DNA from: Xanthobacteraceae bacterium
GTDB lineage: Bacteria; Pseudomonadota; Alphaproteobacteria; Rhizobiales; Xanthobacteraceae
Assembly: GCA_023954195.1 (NCBI GenBank)
Contig: JAMLIK010000001.1
Location: 310,001-374,000 of the forward strand
Direction of reading: 5' to 3'
DNA length: 64,000 nt
The notes under the pieces are model-generated. The model did not search any database. It had not been told where the DNA came from and saw only the letters and a list, made by a program, of their open reading frames with translations. This document shows, one piece after another, positions 33,233 through 41,328 of the stretch (positions are counted from its first letter, which is position 1; each line of letters begins with the position of its first letter). The position numbers and the translations under genes are program-made.

Positions 33233-34846
33233 CTAAATTACCAAGATGCCTTCGGGACGATCATCAGTGCTGTAAACACTGATGCCGGTATCGCCAGCTA
33301 CGGCACGGGAGACGGCCATCCATGACGCCACGGCCCCGTCTATTCGAGAAACTGACTTGTCCTTTCGGAAAGCCCGATTGCTGTTGCCCCAGTGATGCAC
33401 CGCGATATTGGAGAAGCACCAACGCAACACGGGATTCCCGGCATGGACGAAATGGCCCTGAATAATCACTCGCTCCAATGTATCGAGAGCTGGCGTTTGG
33501 ATTTGCCATTGCTGGGAGATTTCAATGACGGGAAGCCCGTCATCCATCAGCGGACCCATGACCGCCTGAGCGCGCGCACGATCGAAACCGATTTCACGGA
33601 CGTCGAACCTGTCGCATAGAGCGCGGATATGCGCCTCTATCATACGCGGATCGATCACGTTCCCCGGCGTCCCCGTCAAATACCCTTGTTCCGCCCATGT
33701 AAGGTACGGCGCGCCATCCTGCTCGCCCTTGGCTCGTAGATTCTCTGCGGGACAGAAAAAATGCGGAAGGATGATGTAATCATCGCCGTAAGGGATGCAG
33801 GCCACAACCGCGGTTAAGTCAGTCGTGACGCTGATATCTGCCCCAATCCAGCAAGGAAGCCCGTCGATATCGTCAGGAATCGGACGGTTGCCCTTGTCGT
33901 AAACAGCCATATCGACAAACGGACTGGTTGAATGGTCCAGCCAGACGTTGAATTTGTATTGGAGCAGGCTTTCCCTCTCTATCGGACTATCCTTGGCCCG
34001 CGCGACATGACGACGGAAACCATCGATAGATGGATAGCCATGATCTACACCGGGATTGACGCGCCTCCATGCCGACTCGCTGGCGATATTGACATCGGCG
34101 GGGGATTCGAACAGCACAGGAAGCAATGACGGATCATCGATTTCGCCACGCGCCACCTTCCGCGCGCGTTCGATAACCTCAAAGGCGATATTCTCCTGTC
34201 CCCTTCCCGCTGTCGTGGCAATCGCCAACAGGCTATTATCGACCTTATCCAAGCCGTTGGTGACGACTTTATAGAGGTCGCTCCCCCGGAATACATGGAT
34301 TTCATCAAGCAGCGCGAACGCTAAGGTTCGACCTTCAGCCGCTGGCGCATCCGACGAGATGATTTCCAGTTCTGTCGCATCGGCTGGATAAGTGATCTTC
34401 TTAGCAGAGTTGTGAGCATCATAGATTTTGACGTGCGAACTGACTCTATCGTCCGCCTGTACGATGCTCCGCGCCTCTCGGAAGGCAATGGCAGCCTGCT
34501 TGCGATTGGAGGCAGCAAAGACGGCCTCACCGCCCGAAACACGCTCAGGCCCGATCGTATGAAGCAACGCCAACGCCGCTGCCAGTGACGATTTTCGATT
34601 GCCGCGAGGCACCAGGATCACGACGCTGCTGACGATGCGCGTTCCATCCTCTTTGCATGGTCCATAGATGCGCCGGACGATGCGTTCCTGCCACGGATCG
34701 AGTTGGAATGCCTTCTTCGGCAGACGGCTTTTGGGATGCTTTAGAGCACGAAGAAACCGAACAGCCCGTTCACCGTAGCCGAATGGGTCCGGGATTTCGC
34801 TGCCGTCATAAATCCAGTCAGGAAATGTTGAGCGGGTTTTCGTCAT
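33233..34846 (-). CDS. terL: Terminase large subunit
   Basis: This 537-residue packaging motor and nuclease has an N-terminal ATPase with adenine-motif region FQLDPWQERIVRRIYG, a Walker A variant VPRGNRKSSLAAALAL (Arg replaces the canonical Gly, as in some phage terminases), Walker B FALLDEIHVF and coupling motif AIATTAGRG. The C-terminal RNase H-like nuclease domain has Asp-bearing motifs WIGADISVTTDLTAVV and RIDGAVASWMA. It looks full length and intact. It overlaps terS by 29 bases. It belongs to the HK97/P27-type terminase class. Confidence 0.92.
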   Translation of the reverse strand: MTKTRSTFPDWIYDGSEIPDPFGYGERAVRFLRALKHPKSRLPKKAFQLDPWQERIVRRIYGPCKEDGTRIVSSVVILVPRGNRKSSLAAALALLHTIGPERVSGGEAVFAASNRKQAAIAFREARSIVQADDRVSSHVKIYDAHNSAKKITYPADATELEIISSDAPAAEGRTLAFALLDEIHVFRGSDLYKVVTNGLDKVDNSLLAIATTAGRGQENIAFEVIERARKVARGEIDDPSLLPVLFESPADVNIASESAWRRVNPGVDHGYPSIDGFRRHVARAKDSPIERESLLQYKFNVWLDHSTSPFVDMAVYDKGNRPIPDDIDGLPCWIGADISVTTDLTAVVACIPYGDDYIILPHFFCPAENLRAKGEQDGAPYLTWAEQGYLTGTPGNVIDPRMIEAHIRALCDRFDVREIGFDRARAQAVMGPLMDDGLPVIEISQQWQIQTPALDTLERVIIQGHFVHAGNPVLRWCFSNIAVHHWGNSNRAFRKDKSVSRIDGAVASWMAVSRAVAGDTGISVYSTDDRPEGILVI

Positions 34847-35207
34847 CGTCTTCCATGGCTTTCTGCTGTCGCACTCCGGTTCGGGATCGCGCCATCGGCG
34901 TCAGGCCAATCTCAGCGGCGTAACGGCGGCTGATCTCTAGGTACTGCTGTTCCATCCGAACGGCGGGGTGCGCCTTGCTACCCAGCATGACCTTGCCGCG
35001 CCGCGCCTTGGCTGCCTCTCTCGCACCGGCAATGGCATTGCAGTAGTTCTCAACCATCGGCGGATCGGTGAACAATCCACGCGATGCAAGGTCCGGAACG
35101 ACTCGTTTCCATTCAGATTTTGCCGCTGCCGACATGCCGGACGGCGGTGACGGTGCTTTCGTCACGGTATCGTTCACGACAACCAGTTTTGGTTTGACGC
35201 CGCGCAT
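34818..35207 (-). CDS. terS: Terminase small subunit (P27 family)
   Basis: This 129-residue DNA-recognition subunit of the terminase shows the P27-type pattern SGMSAAAKSEWKRVVPDLASRGLFTDPPMVENYCNAIAGAREA, ending in an acidic tail (EDDDENP) that would contact TerL. Having its own TerS means the element can recognise its own DNA for packaging; the packaging site would be expected nearby but is not identified. Confidence 0.85.
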   Translation of the reverse strand: MRGVKPKLVVVNDTVTKAPSPPSGMSAAAKSEWKRVVPDLASRGLFTDPPMVENYCNAIAGAREAAKARRGKVMLGSKAHPAVRMEQQYLEISRRYAAEIGLTPMARSRTGVRQQKAMEDDDENPLNIS

Positions 35208-35295
35208 CAGATAGCCCTTTCCCGACCTTCGGAGCCGCTAATTTTCGCTTCAATTTCTTCAATTAAAACAACTGTTTATTGGAACCACATTTCGG

Positions 35296-35709
35296 TTATC
35301 TCTTGCGCTGCTGACCCCGTGCGGTTCGGGTTCCCTTGCCAGATGTTTTTGCCTCCCGGGGGAGTGCCCGACGTTCCTGCGCTTGCTTCCGGCTGTTGTG
35401 GCAATGGGTGCAGAGCGACTGCCAGTTCGATCGATCCCAGAACAATCGCTGATCACCACGATGCGGGACGACGTGATCGACGGTGTCAGCGGGTTGTCCG
35501 CATGGCTTGCCGTCGATGACCATGGCGCAAGTCGGGTGACTCAGTAGCCATGACGCTCGCGCCTTGCCCCATCGGGTATCGTAGCCGCGTTGGCGTGCTG
35601 GTATCCGACGCTGATCTATCTCCGCTCTGCGTTGCTTCGCATGTTCACAAAGAACGCCTGTAGGCGTGATGCAGCCGCATGAGCGCAATGTCGGTGCTCT
35701 ATAGGGCAT
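35296..35709 (-). CDS. HNH endonuclease
   Basis: This 137-residue nuclease carries the HNH core DTVDHVVPHRGDQRLFWDRSNWQSLCTHCHNSRKQ, with CxxC-type zinc ligands in SCGC...C and CTHC, and a basic C-terminal tail. HNH proteins of this type lie next to terminase genes of HK97-like phages, are needed for DNA packaging/maturation in those systems, and are a hallmark of capsid-forming satellites. The start overlaps the connector gene by 11 bases; an 88-bp AT-rich gap separates it from terS. Confidence 0.9.
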   Translation of the reverse strand: MPYRAPTLRSCGCITPTGVLCEHAKQRRAEIDQRRIPARQRGYDTRWGKARASWLLSHPTCAMVIDGKPCGQPADTVDHVVPHRGDQRLFWDRSNWQSLCTHCHNSRKQAQERRALPREAKTSGKGTRTARGQQRKR

Positions 35710-36301
35710 CGGAATGGGCGGCCTTGTAATGGGGCTCTATGAGCGTTTGGACGGGTGCGGGTAAGCCTGCTGCTGTTAGCGCGAAGAACTCTTGGCGCTC
35801 GATGTCAGTCACGTCGATGGCGCGGATCATGGGATCGCGGGATGCTTGGGATCGATACTGCTGCACCAGCATGATGACGGCTTGCACCAAGTCAGGTGGA
35901 ACATCCTCGATATCGTATCCCGCGACATATCGAACCGTGATCGCGCCATAGGGCCAGCACGCAAGCCTATCGGATATCAGCCGTTCGATGATGCCGGACG
36001 TGGTATCAATCGCATAATCAGTTTCAGCGAGCGTTGTTTCGCCTTCCATGATCGAGACAACGGAAGTGACCGGATACCGCGTCATCAATAGGCCGCGACG
36101 GCCGCCGCTGCTGCGAAATGTCTGTTCTACTGTCTCGGCTAACAGGACGCGGTTGCATGCTGTAGCAATGGCGCTGCTGGCCTGTGTGATGAGTGCTGCT
36201 AACGTGGCATCTTCGCTGCTGTCCGAGATACCTAGCGCCGCCTTGACCACGGCAAGGGTTGCTAGATCTGGACTGTCGGCTGGGGTGATGATGCTGAGCA
36301 T
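35699..36301 (-). CDS. Head-tail connector (gp6-like adaptor)
   Basis: This 200-residue protein begins with the adaptor helical motif LATLAVVKAALGISDSSEDATLAALITQASSAI and continues with a beta-rich central part and a helix VPPDLVQAVIMLVQQY, the standard layout of HK97 gp6-like connectors that ring the portal. GAGG lies six bases before the ATG. It lets the capsid seal or accept a tail, which would have to be supplied in trans. Confidence 0.85.
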   Translation of the reverse strand: MLSIITPADSPDLATLAVVKAALGISDSSEDATLAALITQASSAIATACNRVLLAETVEQTFRSSGGRRGLLMTRYPVTSVVSIMEGETTLAETDYAIDTTSGIIERLISDRLACWPYGAITVRYVAGYDIEDVPPDLVQAVIMLVQQYRSQASRDPMIRAIDVTDIERQEFFALTAAGLPAPVQTLIEPHYKAAHSDAL

Positions 36302-36321
36302 GGTGGCCTCGTGGAAGGGGT

Positions 36322-36401
36322 GCGGCTGCCCGGAAGCGAGGGCACGGGGATGACGCGGGACGACCGGGCAGCCGCCACCGCCCCGGTGGTGAAACCGGGG
36401 C
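36322..36401 (-). promoter_or_regulatory. Two GC-rich hairpins between capsid and connector genes
   Basis: GCGGCTGCCCGG (36322-36333) is perfectly inverted at 36364-36375, and GCCCCGGT (36380-36387) at 36394-36401 with a 6-nt loop. Both lie in the 121-bp gap after the capsid stop. No T-run follows, so they are not classic terminators; they may protect the capsid mRNA or reduce read-through so that capsid protein exceeds connector. Confidence 0.55.
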
Positions 36402-36422
36402 GATGAAGGTTATGGGTGCGGG

Positions 36423-37595
36423 TTAGGCTTTGGTGGACTTCACCAGAACAACCGCCTCCGTCAGCGTCGGGGCACCGCCAACACGACGGCGTGCACGAAT
36501 TTTGACGATGCCGTTATCCGCGCCGGTCAGGTCGTCCAACTTGATCTGAATGCCGACACGGTCAACGATCTGATACGCCGACCGGTAGTCGCCGAATGCG
36601 ATCGGATACTTGGTCCCGGTCGCAGTCGGCAGGCTATCCATAGATACGGCATCCAGCACGGGGCGTCCGAGAAGCGTGGCCGGGGTGCCGTTGGCAAGGC
36701 TGTCCGACCACAGCGTCTTATTCGCGGTATCGGCAGCGGCACGGATGACACCCTGAGTCTGACGATTCATTAGCCAAGCACCCTGGGAAGCATAAGCATT
36801 CGGCAAGGCGTAGAAGGCATTGATGACGGCGGTCAGGATGTCGGAGCCGTTGGCGTTGGCCGTGACGAAGGCATAATCGCCCGGAGTCTTGAGCAAGCCG
36901 GTCGGCTTGCCGGAACCGTCACCGGTCATGAACGCATCAGCTTCCAGCGCCGCGAACGTGGTCGCGATCTGGCCCGACACGTAGCTTTGCAGGTCGATGA
37001 AACTGTCCTCCAACAACTGGTTGCTGATCGGCACAACCACCGCCTGCTCGAACGCCTCGATGCTCATCTGATCGAACGCCGGTTCGGACGACGGACGGGA
37101 GCCCGTTTCAGTCACCCAGCCACCGGAAAGCCGCGTATTCAGGATTGGCAGGTAAACCTTGCTCGAACCAATTGACATCACGCTGGCGACGGATCGGAGC
37201 GGCGAATACTGCAACAGCTTCTCGATGATGACCTTGCTGTATTCCGGTGCGGTGACATAGCCGCCCGCTGAGCCAGTGCCCAGATTAAGCGTCTTTTTCT
37301 CCACGTCATCCAAAGCGCCGGCACCGCCACGGAAGAAGCTATTGAGCGCCTTGGCTTCAAGCGCAATGGCTTCATCCTTGGTTTCGACAGCCGAACCCGG
37401 ACGGCCCTGCTTGGCTTCGATCTTGTCGAGGCGCTCGACCAGAGGCTTCAGCGCATCAGTCGCCTTGGTTTCGACAGCCTTCACCGTCGAGTCCAGAGCA
37501 GTCATCTTGGTGTCAAACGCGGTGGTCAGCGATGCAATCGCGGCCTCCACATTCGGAGTCTCGTCCTTGAACTCAAAGGGTCGAAGATGTTTCAT
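36423..37595 (-). CDS. HK97-fold major capsid protein
   Basis: This 390-residue protein has an N-terminal coiled-coil scaffolding (delta) domain (residues about 10-75, many Lys/Glu/Thr heptads, KATDALKPLVERLDKIEAKQG), then the mature capsid domain beginning about residue 100: GGYVTAPEYSKVIIEKLLQYSPLRSVASV, the E-loop region VYLPILNTRLSGGWVTETG, and ADAFMTGDGSGKPTGLLK typical of the family. A strong ribosome binding site (AGAGGAA) precedes it. Capsid size cannot be inferred from sequence. Confidence 0.93.
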   Translation of the reverse strand: MKHLRPFEFKDETPNVEAAIASLTTAFDTKMTALDSTVKAVETKATDALKPLVERLDKIEAKQGRPGSAVETKDEAIALEAKALNSFFRGGAGALDDVEKKTLNLGTGSAGGYVTAPEYSKVIIEKLLQYSPLRSVASVMSIGSSKVYLPILNTRLSGGWVTETGSRPSSEPAFDQMSIEAFEQAVVVPISNQLLEDSFIDLQSYVSGQIATTFAALEADAFMTGDGSGKPTGLLKTPGDYAFVTANANGSDILTAVINAFYALPNAYASQGAWLMNRQTQGVIRAAADTANKTLWSDSLANGTPATLLGRPVLDAVSMDSLPTATGTKYPIAFGDYRSAYQIVDRVGIQIKLDDLTGADNGIVKIRARRRVGGAPTLTEAVVLVKSTKA

Positions 37596-37607
37596 GGTGT
37601 ATTCCTC

Positions 37608-38132
37608 TTAAGCGCGCAACGCGGCGGTTGCATTTCTAATTGCAGCGACAAGCCGCGCGGCATCGGCATTCTTCACCGCCGTTACTGCGGCGGATTCGTT
37701 CATCGGAAAGGTCACGATACTCACCTCGCGGAGATCGACTTCGAGCAGCTTGCGGACGTTCTTGACCCTGTCGTATTCGTCCCTGAGCGTTCGATAGCCG
37801 ATGGATAGTCCGTCCATGGCACCAGCTTTCATCAGTGCATGGACTTCTTTCGCTCTTGCGCTGGCAAGGATCAGCTTGCCCTTGGCGACTAAGCCCTTTG
37901 AGGTTTCGGCCAATGAGGTCCAAATACCGATCGGCTCATCCTGGCGATGCTGAAACAGCATCTTCACCTTTCCGGCCGGGCGCGCCTTGAGCGAATTGGC
38001 GAAAGCACCCTTGATCAGAACGTCACGACCCTGATCGATGTTGCCGAATGCAGCCGCCAACCCTTCAAACTCGCCTTCCTCGTTCACAGATTTCAGGTCA
38101 AGTTCCATCGCGGCATGGATAATGTTGCTCAT
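37608..38132 (-). CDS. HK97-family prohead protease
   Basis: This 174-residue serine protease of the U35/S78 family matures the capsid by removing the delta domain. Visible signatures are EGLAAAFGNIDQGRDVLIKGAF, the catalytic His in MLFQHRQDEPIG and the catalytic Ser in AGAMDGLSIGYRT. It has AAGGAG before the start and overlaps the portal gene by four bases. Present with portal and capsid, it completes a functional head-assembly set. Confidence 0.92.
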   Translation of the reverse strand: MSNIIHAAMELDLKSVNEEGEFEGLAAAFGNIDQGRDVLIKGAFANSLKARPAGKVKMLFQHRQDEPIGIWTSLAETSKGLVAKGKLILASARAKEVHALMKAGAMDGLSIGYRTLRDEYDRVKNVRKLLEVDLREVSIVTFPMNESAAVTAVKNADAARLVAAIRNATAALRA

Positions 38133-39331
38133 GATGGCTCCTTCGGCGGTTGACGACGCTGGATCGGCGGTGGAATTTGAGCCGTCACGTTCGGATTGAG
38201 GAATTCATCGCCGCCGTCGTATGGCGCGAGATTTTCAAAGCTGCGGACTTCGTTCGGACACAAGATCCGCGATGCAATCGCCTGAGCGTATGCGCTATAT
38301 CGTTGTGCGATATCGGCCTTTACCAACGCGTCCGTTGAGAACTCTGCGAAGTAGACCTTCCGATCATCGTCACTAAGCAACCGGCCAATGGCGTCTTGCC
38401 ATTCGGTGCATCGGCCCAAAATCGTATGAGTCAGATAAGCTTGGCTCGCATCCGCAGAATTGGCGTAAGTCTGCCGCGTGAAATCGAAAAGCAGATTCGG
38501 CGGAATCCCCAAGCATCTGCCAATTTCGATCGTCTGGAACGCCCGCATGGCGCTAAATTCCAAATCGACTGACGACCAGCTAATCGGAGAGAACGAGACG
38601 CCATCTTCGAGAACTGCTGTTCCGCCCGAATTGCTGCCACTGTGAGCACCGCGCCATGACGTCGTCAGGCGTTTCAGCGCGACGTCGTCTAGCTTCTTAG
38701 GCGAAGTCAGAACACCGCCGGGACGTGCCGCATTGCTCATCAACCGGCTGGCATGGCCCTGTAACGCGAGACTCAGTCCGATGGCATCGGCGCATTCCTT
38801 GATCGGTGACAGCCCGTTGAGCGACCGAACATGAAGAATCCGACGCCAGTGGAAGGTATCGATTCCACCCGATTTCCGCGTGACCTTGTAAATCGGCTCA
38901 AGATCGTCGCCAATTTCGACGTTGACCGAACCCGGTTCAAGGCGATGAAGTTCCCTGACCTCGCCACCGGCTTCGACCGCCAAGGCATAACCGTTGCCGG
39001 TCGTGATACAGTCGAATTCAAGCTGCTTCACCAACGTCGCCGATGAGGTCATCGGGTTCGCCCAGCCGTGAATCAGCGCATAGAGCGGATGACCGGTAGC
39101 CGCCTCCTTGCGCTCACCGGAGCGGCGGAACAGCTTTAGACTGAGATTGGAGAGCGTTTCAGTCCGAATACGGACACCGGCATTAACGGCCGGACATCGC
39201 ATCGCGGTAACGGGATCAACACGAACACCGGACGCGGTGCGCGCACCAAGATCAACCAGCGCATCCCAAGACGCCTGATCGAAAGATTTGGTTTCCGGCT
39301 TACCGCCGAATAGTTTGTCGAAAATACCCAT
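38129..39331 (-). CDS. Phage portal protein (HK97 type)
   Basis: This 400-residue portal subunit has the family N-terminus MGIFDKLFGGKPETK, VNAGVRIRTETLSNLSLKLFRR, the LYALIHGWANPMTSS segment, HVRSLNGLSPIKECADAIG, and the distal FQTIEIGRCLGIPPNLLFDFTRQTYANSADAS motif. The C-terminus is Pro-rich. First structural gene of the minus-strand morphogenesis operon; three tandem 10-bp repeats lie about 60 bp upstream. Confidence 0.93.
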   Translation of the reverse strand: MGIFDKLFGGKPETKSFDQASWDALVDLGARTASGVRVDPVTAMRCPAVNAGVRIRTETLSNLSLKLFRRSGERKEAATGHPLYALIHGWANPMTSSATLVKQLEFDCITTGNGYALAVEAGGEVRELHRLEPGSVNVEIGDDLEPIYKVTRKSGGIDTFHWRRILHVRSLNGLSPIKECADAIGLSLALQGHASRLMSNAARPGGVLTSPKKLDDVALKRLTTSWRGAHSGSNSGGTAVLEDGVSFSPISWSSVDLEFSAMRAFQTIEIGRCLGIPPNLLFDFTRQTYANSADASQAYLTHTILGRCTEWQDAIGRLLSDDDRKVYFAEFSTDALVKADIAQRYSAYAQAIASRILCPNEVRSFENLAPYDGGDEFLNPNVTAQIPPPIQRRQPPKEPS

Positions 39332-39390
39332 CGCTCCGCCGATTCATCCCGCTACGGGAATGATGTACGGAAGCGAGTCACGATCGCCAT

Positions 39391-39420
39391 TGGGAACGAT
39401 TGGGAAAGATCGGGAACGAT
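39391..39420 (-). repeat. Three tandem 10-bp repeats upstream of the capsid operon
   Basis: The plus strand reads TGGGAACGAT, TGGGAAAGAT, CGGGAACGAT in direct tandem, one helical turn each, between the small HTH gene and the portal start. Phased repeats of this kind suit an activator or repressor binding to one face of the DNA in front of the morphogenesis genes. Confidence 0.6.
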
Positions 39421-39623
39421 CACGCTGCGGCTGGATTCTGACCCATCAACCAAGCGATCAGCGCAGACTTGCGAGTGACGAGGCGTCCATTAATCTTGCG
39501 GATCGGTGTACCCGGGAGCTTCGCCCAAGCGTAAATTGTATCCTGACAGCAAGGGACGAACTCGGCAATCTGCTTTGCGCCCCACAATCGATCATTGATC
39601 CAATTGTCATTGATATCAACCAT
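39420..39623 (-). CDS. Small helix-turn-helix protein (excisionase/AlpA-like)
   Basis: This 67-residue protein reads DRLWGAKQIAEFVPCCQDTIYAWAKLPGTPIRKINGRLVTRKSALIAWLMG. This is a winged-helix MerR/excisionase-type domain: a helix-turn-helix (AKQIAEFVPCCQDTIYAW) followed by a wing (PIRKINGRLVTRKSAL). It could be the excision factor or a regulator of the adjacent morphogenesis operon. The ATG at 39623 is chosen over a longer basic extension. The stop coincides with the edge of the 10-bp repeat cluster. Confidence 0.75.
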   Translation of the reverse strand: MVDINDNWINDRLWGAKQIAEFVPCCQDTIYAWAKLPGTPIRKINGRLVTRKSALIAWLMGQNPAAA

Positions 39624-39924
39624 TCTTGCCCCGTTTGATTTTCTTGCTGCGCTTCGGCTTCCGTGACCGCCGTTCCTGTTCCGCCGCTTCCGCCTTGGCG
39701 CGTTCTTCCTCTTTAATGACCTCGATGGCGTCTCGCTGGGTGCATTCAAGCCATAGCGACTTCGGTTGTAGCGCGTCACGTAACCGCGTCAGAGCCTTGA
39801 CGCCATAAGTGAATGTCTCGATACGCTCGTCCACGATTCTGACCATCGTGGCGACGTTGTCATCAATCGCGATGACCTTGGCGAGTTTATTGGCTCCAAC
39901 CACCATGTCGCCGACCATCACCAT
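39616..39924 (-). CDS. Hypothetical protein with basic C-terminal tail
   Basis: This 102-residue protein has an SH3-like beta-rich N-terminal half (GDMVVGANKLAKVIAIDDNVATMVRIVDERIETFTYG) and a strongly charged C-terminus (EEERAKAEAAEQERRSRKPKRSKKIKRG), suggesting nucleic-acid contact. No known family. It overlaps the genes on both sides by 7-8 bases, so it is translationally coupled to the sigma-like and HTH genes. Confidence 0.65.
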   Translation of the reverse strand: MVMVGDMVVGANKLAKVIAIDDNVATMVRIVDERIETFTYGVKALTRLRDALQPKSLWLECTQRDAIEVIKEEERAKAEAAEQERRSRKPKRSKKIKRGKNG

Positions 39925-41072
39925 TCAATCATGTCCACCGTAACGGTATCGCCTACAGTCGTGCGGCCATCATCGAACACGTTCTGATCCAGGCTTTTGT
40001 CGCGGCTTAGGTGGTTGCGACCTGTCCGCCTGACATAATTTCCGGCAAGTTTCGCCGCAAGTTTCTTCATCGCGCCGATGTCACTGATAATAACATCATC
40101 GCCGCGTTCAATCAAAGTAATCACGACATCGGAGACAACATCTTCGCGATCGTCGGAATCTAGCCATCCCGGAACAGCCCTGCGCGCCAAACGATACAAC
40201 TCGTTCTGGTTTAGCCGCGTCTCACGTCGTCCGGCCTCGACTAGCTTTCGCTCGGCATTGGAAACGGAACGCTCCATCCCGAGGCGGATATTTCGTTTGG
40301 TTAGAACCTGGTCCAACCGCTGGCGCAGCTTCGGATTGTCCAAGGCGCGGCGACGAAACGTCGATAGCGCGGGAGCTTCTACAACGATTGCATCATACAA
40401 ACGATCTACCGCTCCGATATCCGCAACCCGCGATGCGAACTCTATCAGATCGGTATCCGTCCATTCGCACGCCTTCCCGCGTTTCGTGGCGGGATTGGCC
40501 TCACGGCGCAATGTAGCCTCTTGGTACTGGCGACGACGTTCGGGATCTTCGTTGATGATTGCGCGGAACGGCTCATACGACGGGAACTTGGGATCGGACT
40601 CTAGCGCCTCGCGATACAACATGCCGCCTTCGATGAGCTTCAGAATCTCATCCCAATATCTAAGAATGGCGGCTCGACCGGGACGATTCATTCCGGTGGC
40701 ACGGCGAGCCGCCATCACCTCGGCTTGAATCTCGGGGTAATAGCCGCAAGCGTTCTTCACGACGGCGGCTGACGGCTTCTCCGGTAATGCAGCCGCTATC
40801 GCCTTCCACGTCGCGCCTTCACCACGGAGTCGCTTAATCAAATCCAGATGGCGTTTGACGATGGCGGGTCCGTTACGGACACCGCTGGCGGCCTTGGCTT
40901 CCCTCAACCGTTCACGATGCTCAGGACTGTGAGCGCAGAACGACGCAAACTTAAGGTCTGTCGGAAAGCGCGGGTCCGATGCACATGCCGCGCGCATCGT
41001 CATGCCGGTCGCCATCAACGCGACGATGCCGTCGAAATGGATTCGAGAAGGAGACGGTGGACGTTTCGCCAT
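39918..41072 (-). CDS. Protein with TerS-like HTH repeats and a sigma-70-like C-terminus
   Basis: In this 384-residue protein the N-terminal half has repeated units resembling phage small-terminase DNA-binding helices (MRAACASDPRFPTDLKFASFCAHSPEHRERLREA, later YREALESDPKFPSYEPFRAIINEDPERRRQYQ). The C-terminal about 100 residues (LYRLARRAVPGWLDSDDREDVVSDVVITLIE... ending SLDQNVFDDGRTTVGDTVTVDMIEW) look like sigma-70 region 2 followed by the D-x-x-x-x-x-D-G-x-T-T-x-G-D box seen in ECF/phage sigma factors. No region 4 is evident. It could recruit RNA polymerase to the element's late promoter. Assignment is by pattern. Confidence 0.55.
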   Translation of the reverse strand: MAKRPPSPSRIHFDGIVALMATGMTMRAACASDPRFPTDLKFASFCAHSPEHRERLREAKAASGVRNGPAIVKRHLDLIKRLRGEGATWKAIAAALPEKPSAAVVKNACGYYPEIQAEVMAARRATGMNRPGRAAILRYWDEILKLIEGGMLYREALESDPKFPSYEPFRAIINEDPERRRQYQEATLRREANPATKRGKACEWTDTDLIEFASRVADIGAVDRLYDAIVVEAPALSTFRRRALDNPKLRQRLDQVLTKRNIRLGMERSVSNAERKLVEAGRRETRLNQNELYRLARRAVPGWLDSDDREDVVSDVVITLIERGDDVIISDIGAMKKLAAKLAGNYVRRTGRNHLSRDKSLDQNVFDDGRTTVGDTVTVDMIEW

Positions 41073-41328
41073 GATGACGCAGAGATGGAATCGCCGGCGC
41101 GATGGCGCAAGAGTCCGGGCAACCCGCTACCGAATTCGGGCGCGCGATTTTTTTCCGGGCGAGCCAAATTGCTCAACAAGAGATGAAGAGCACCAGAATA
41201 TAGGGAGAAGGACACAGATCACGACCACCGGGGGGCAGACCACTACCACAACCCACCCCCCCCACCTTCTTCCATTTGTGACGACAAATCCCGATAAGAT
41301 ATTGATACATATGGAGAACGTCGGTGGC
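41073..41328. promoter_or_regulatory. Intergenic region with operator-like palindrome before the sigma-like gene
   Basis: This 256-bp gap between two minus-strand genes is likely to hold the promoter of the sigma-like/HTH/capsid gene run. A perfect palindrome ATTTGT-GACG-ACAAAT lies at 41274-41289, and a strand-biased C-rich tract (runs of C on the plus strand) at 41230-41266. No gene is seen. Confidence 0.5.

Noticed and set aside
36322-36401. Intrinsic terminator after the capsid gene
   Set aside because: The hairpins are strong but no T-run follows on the transcribed strand; recorded as RNA structure instead.
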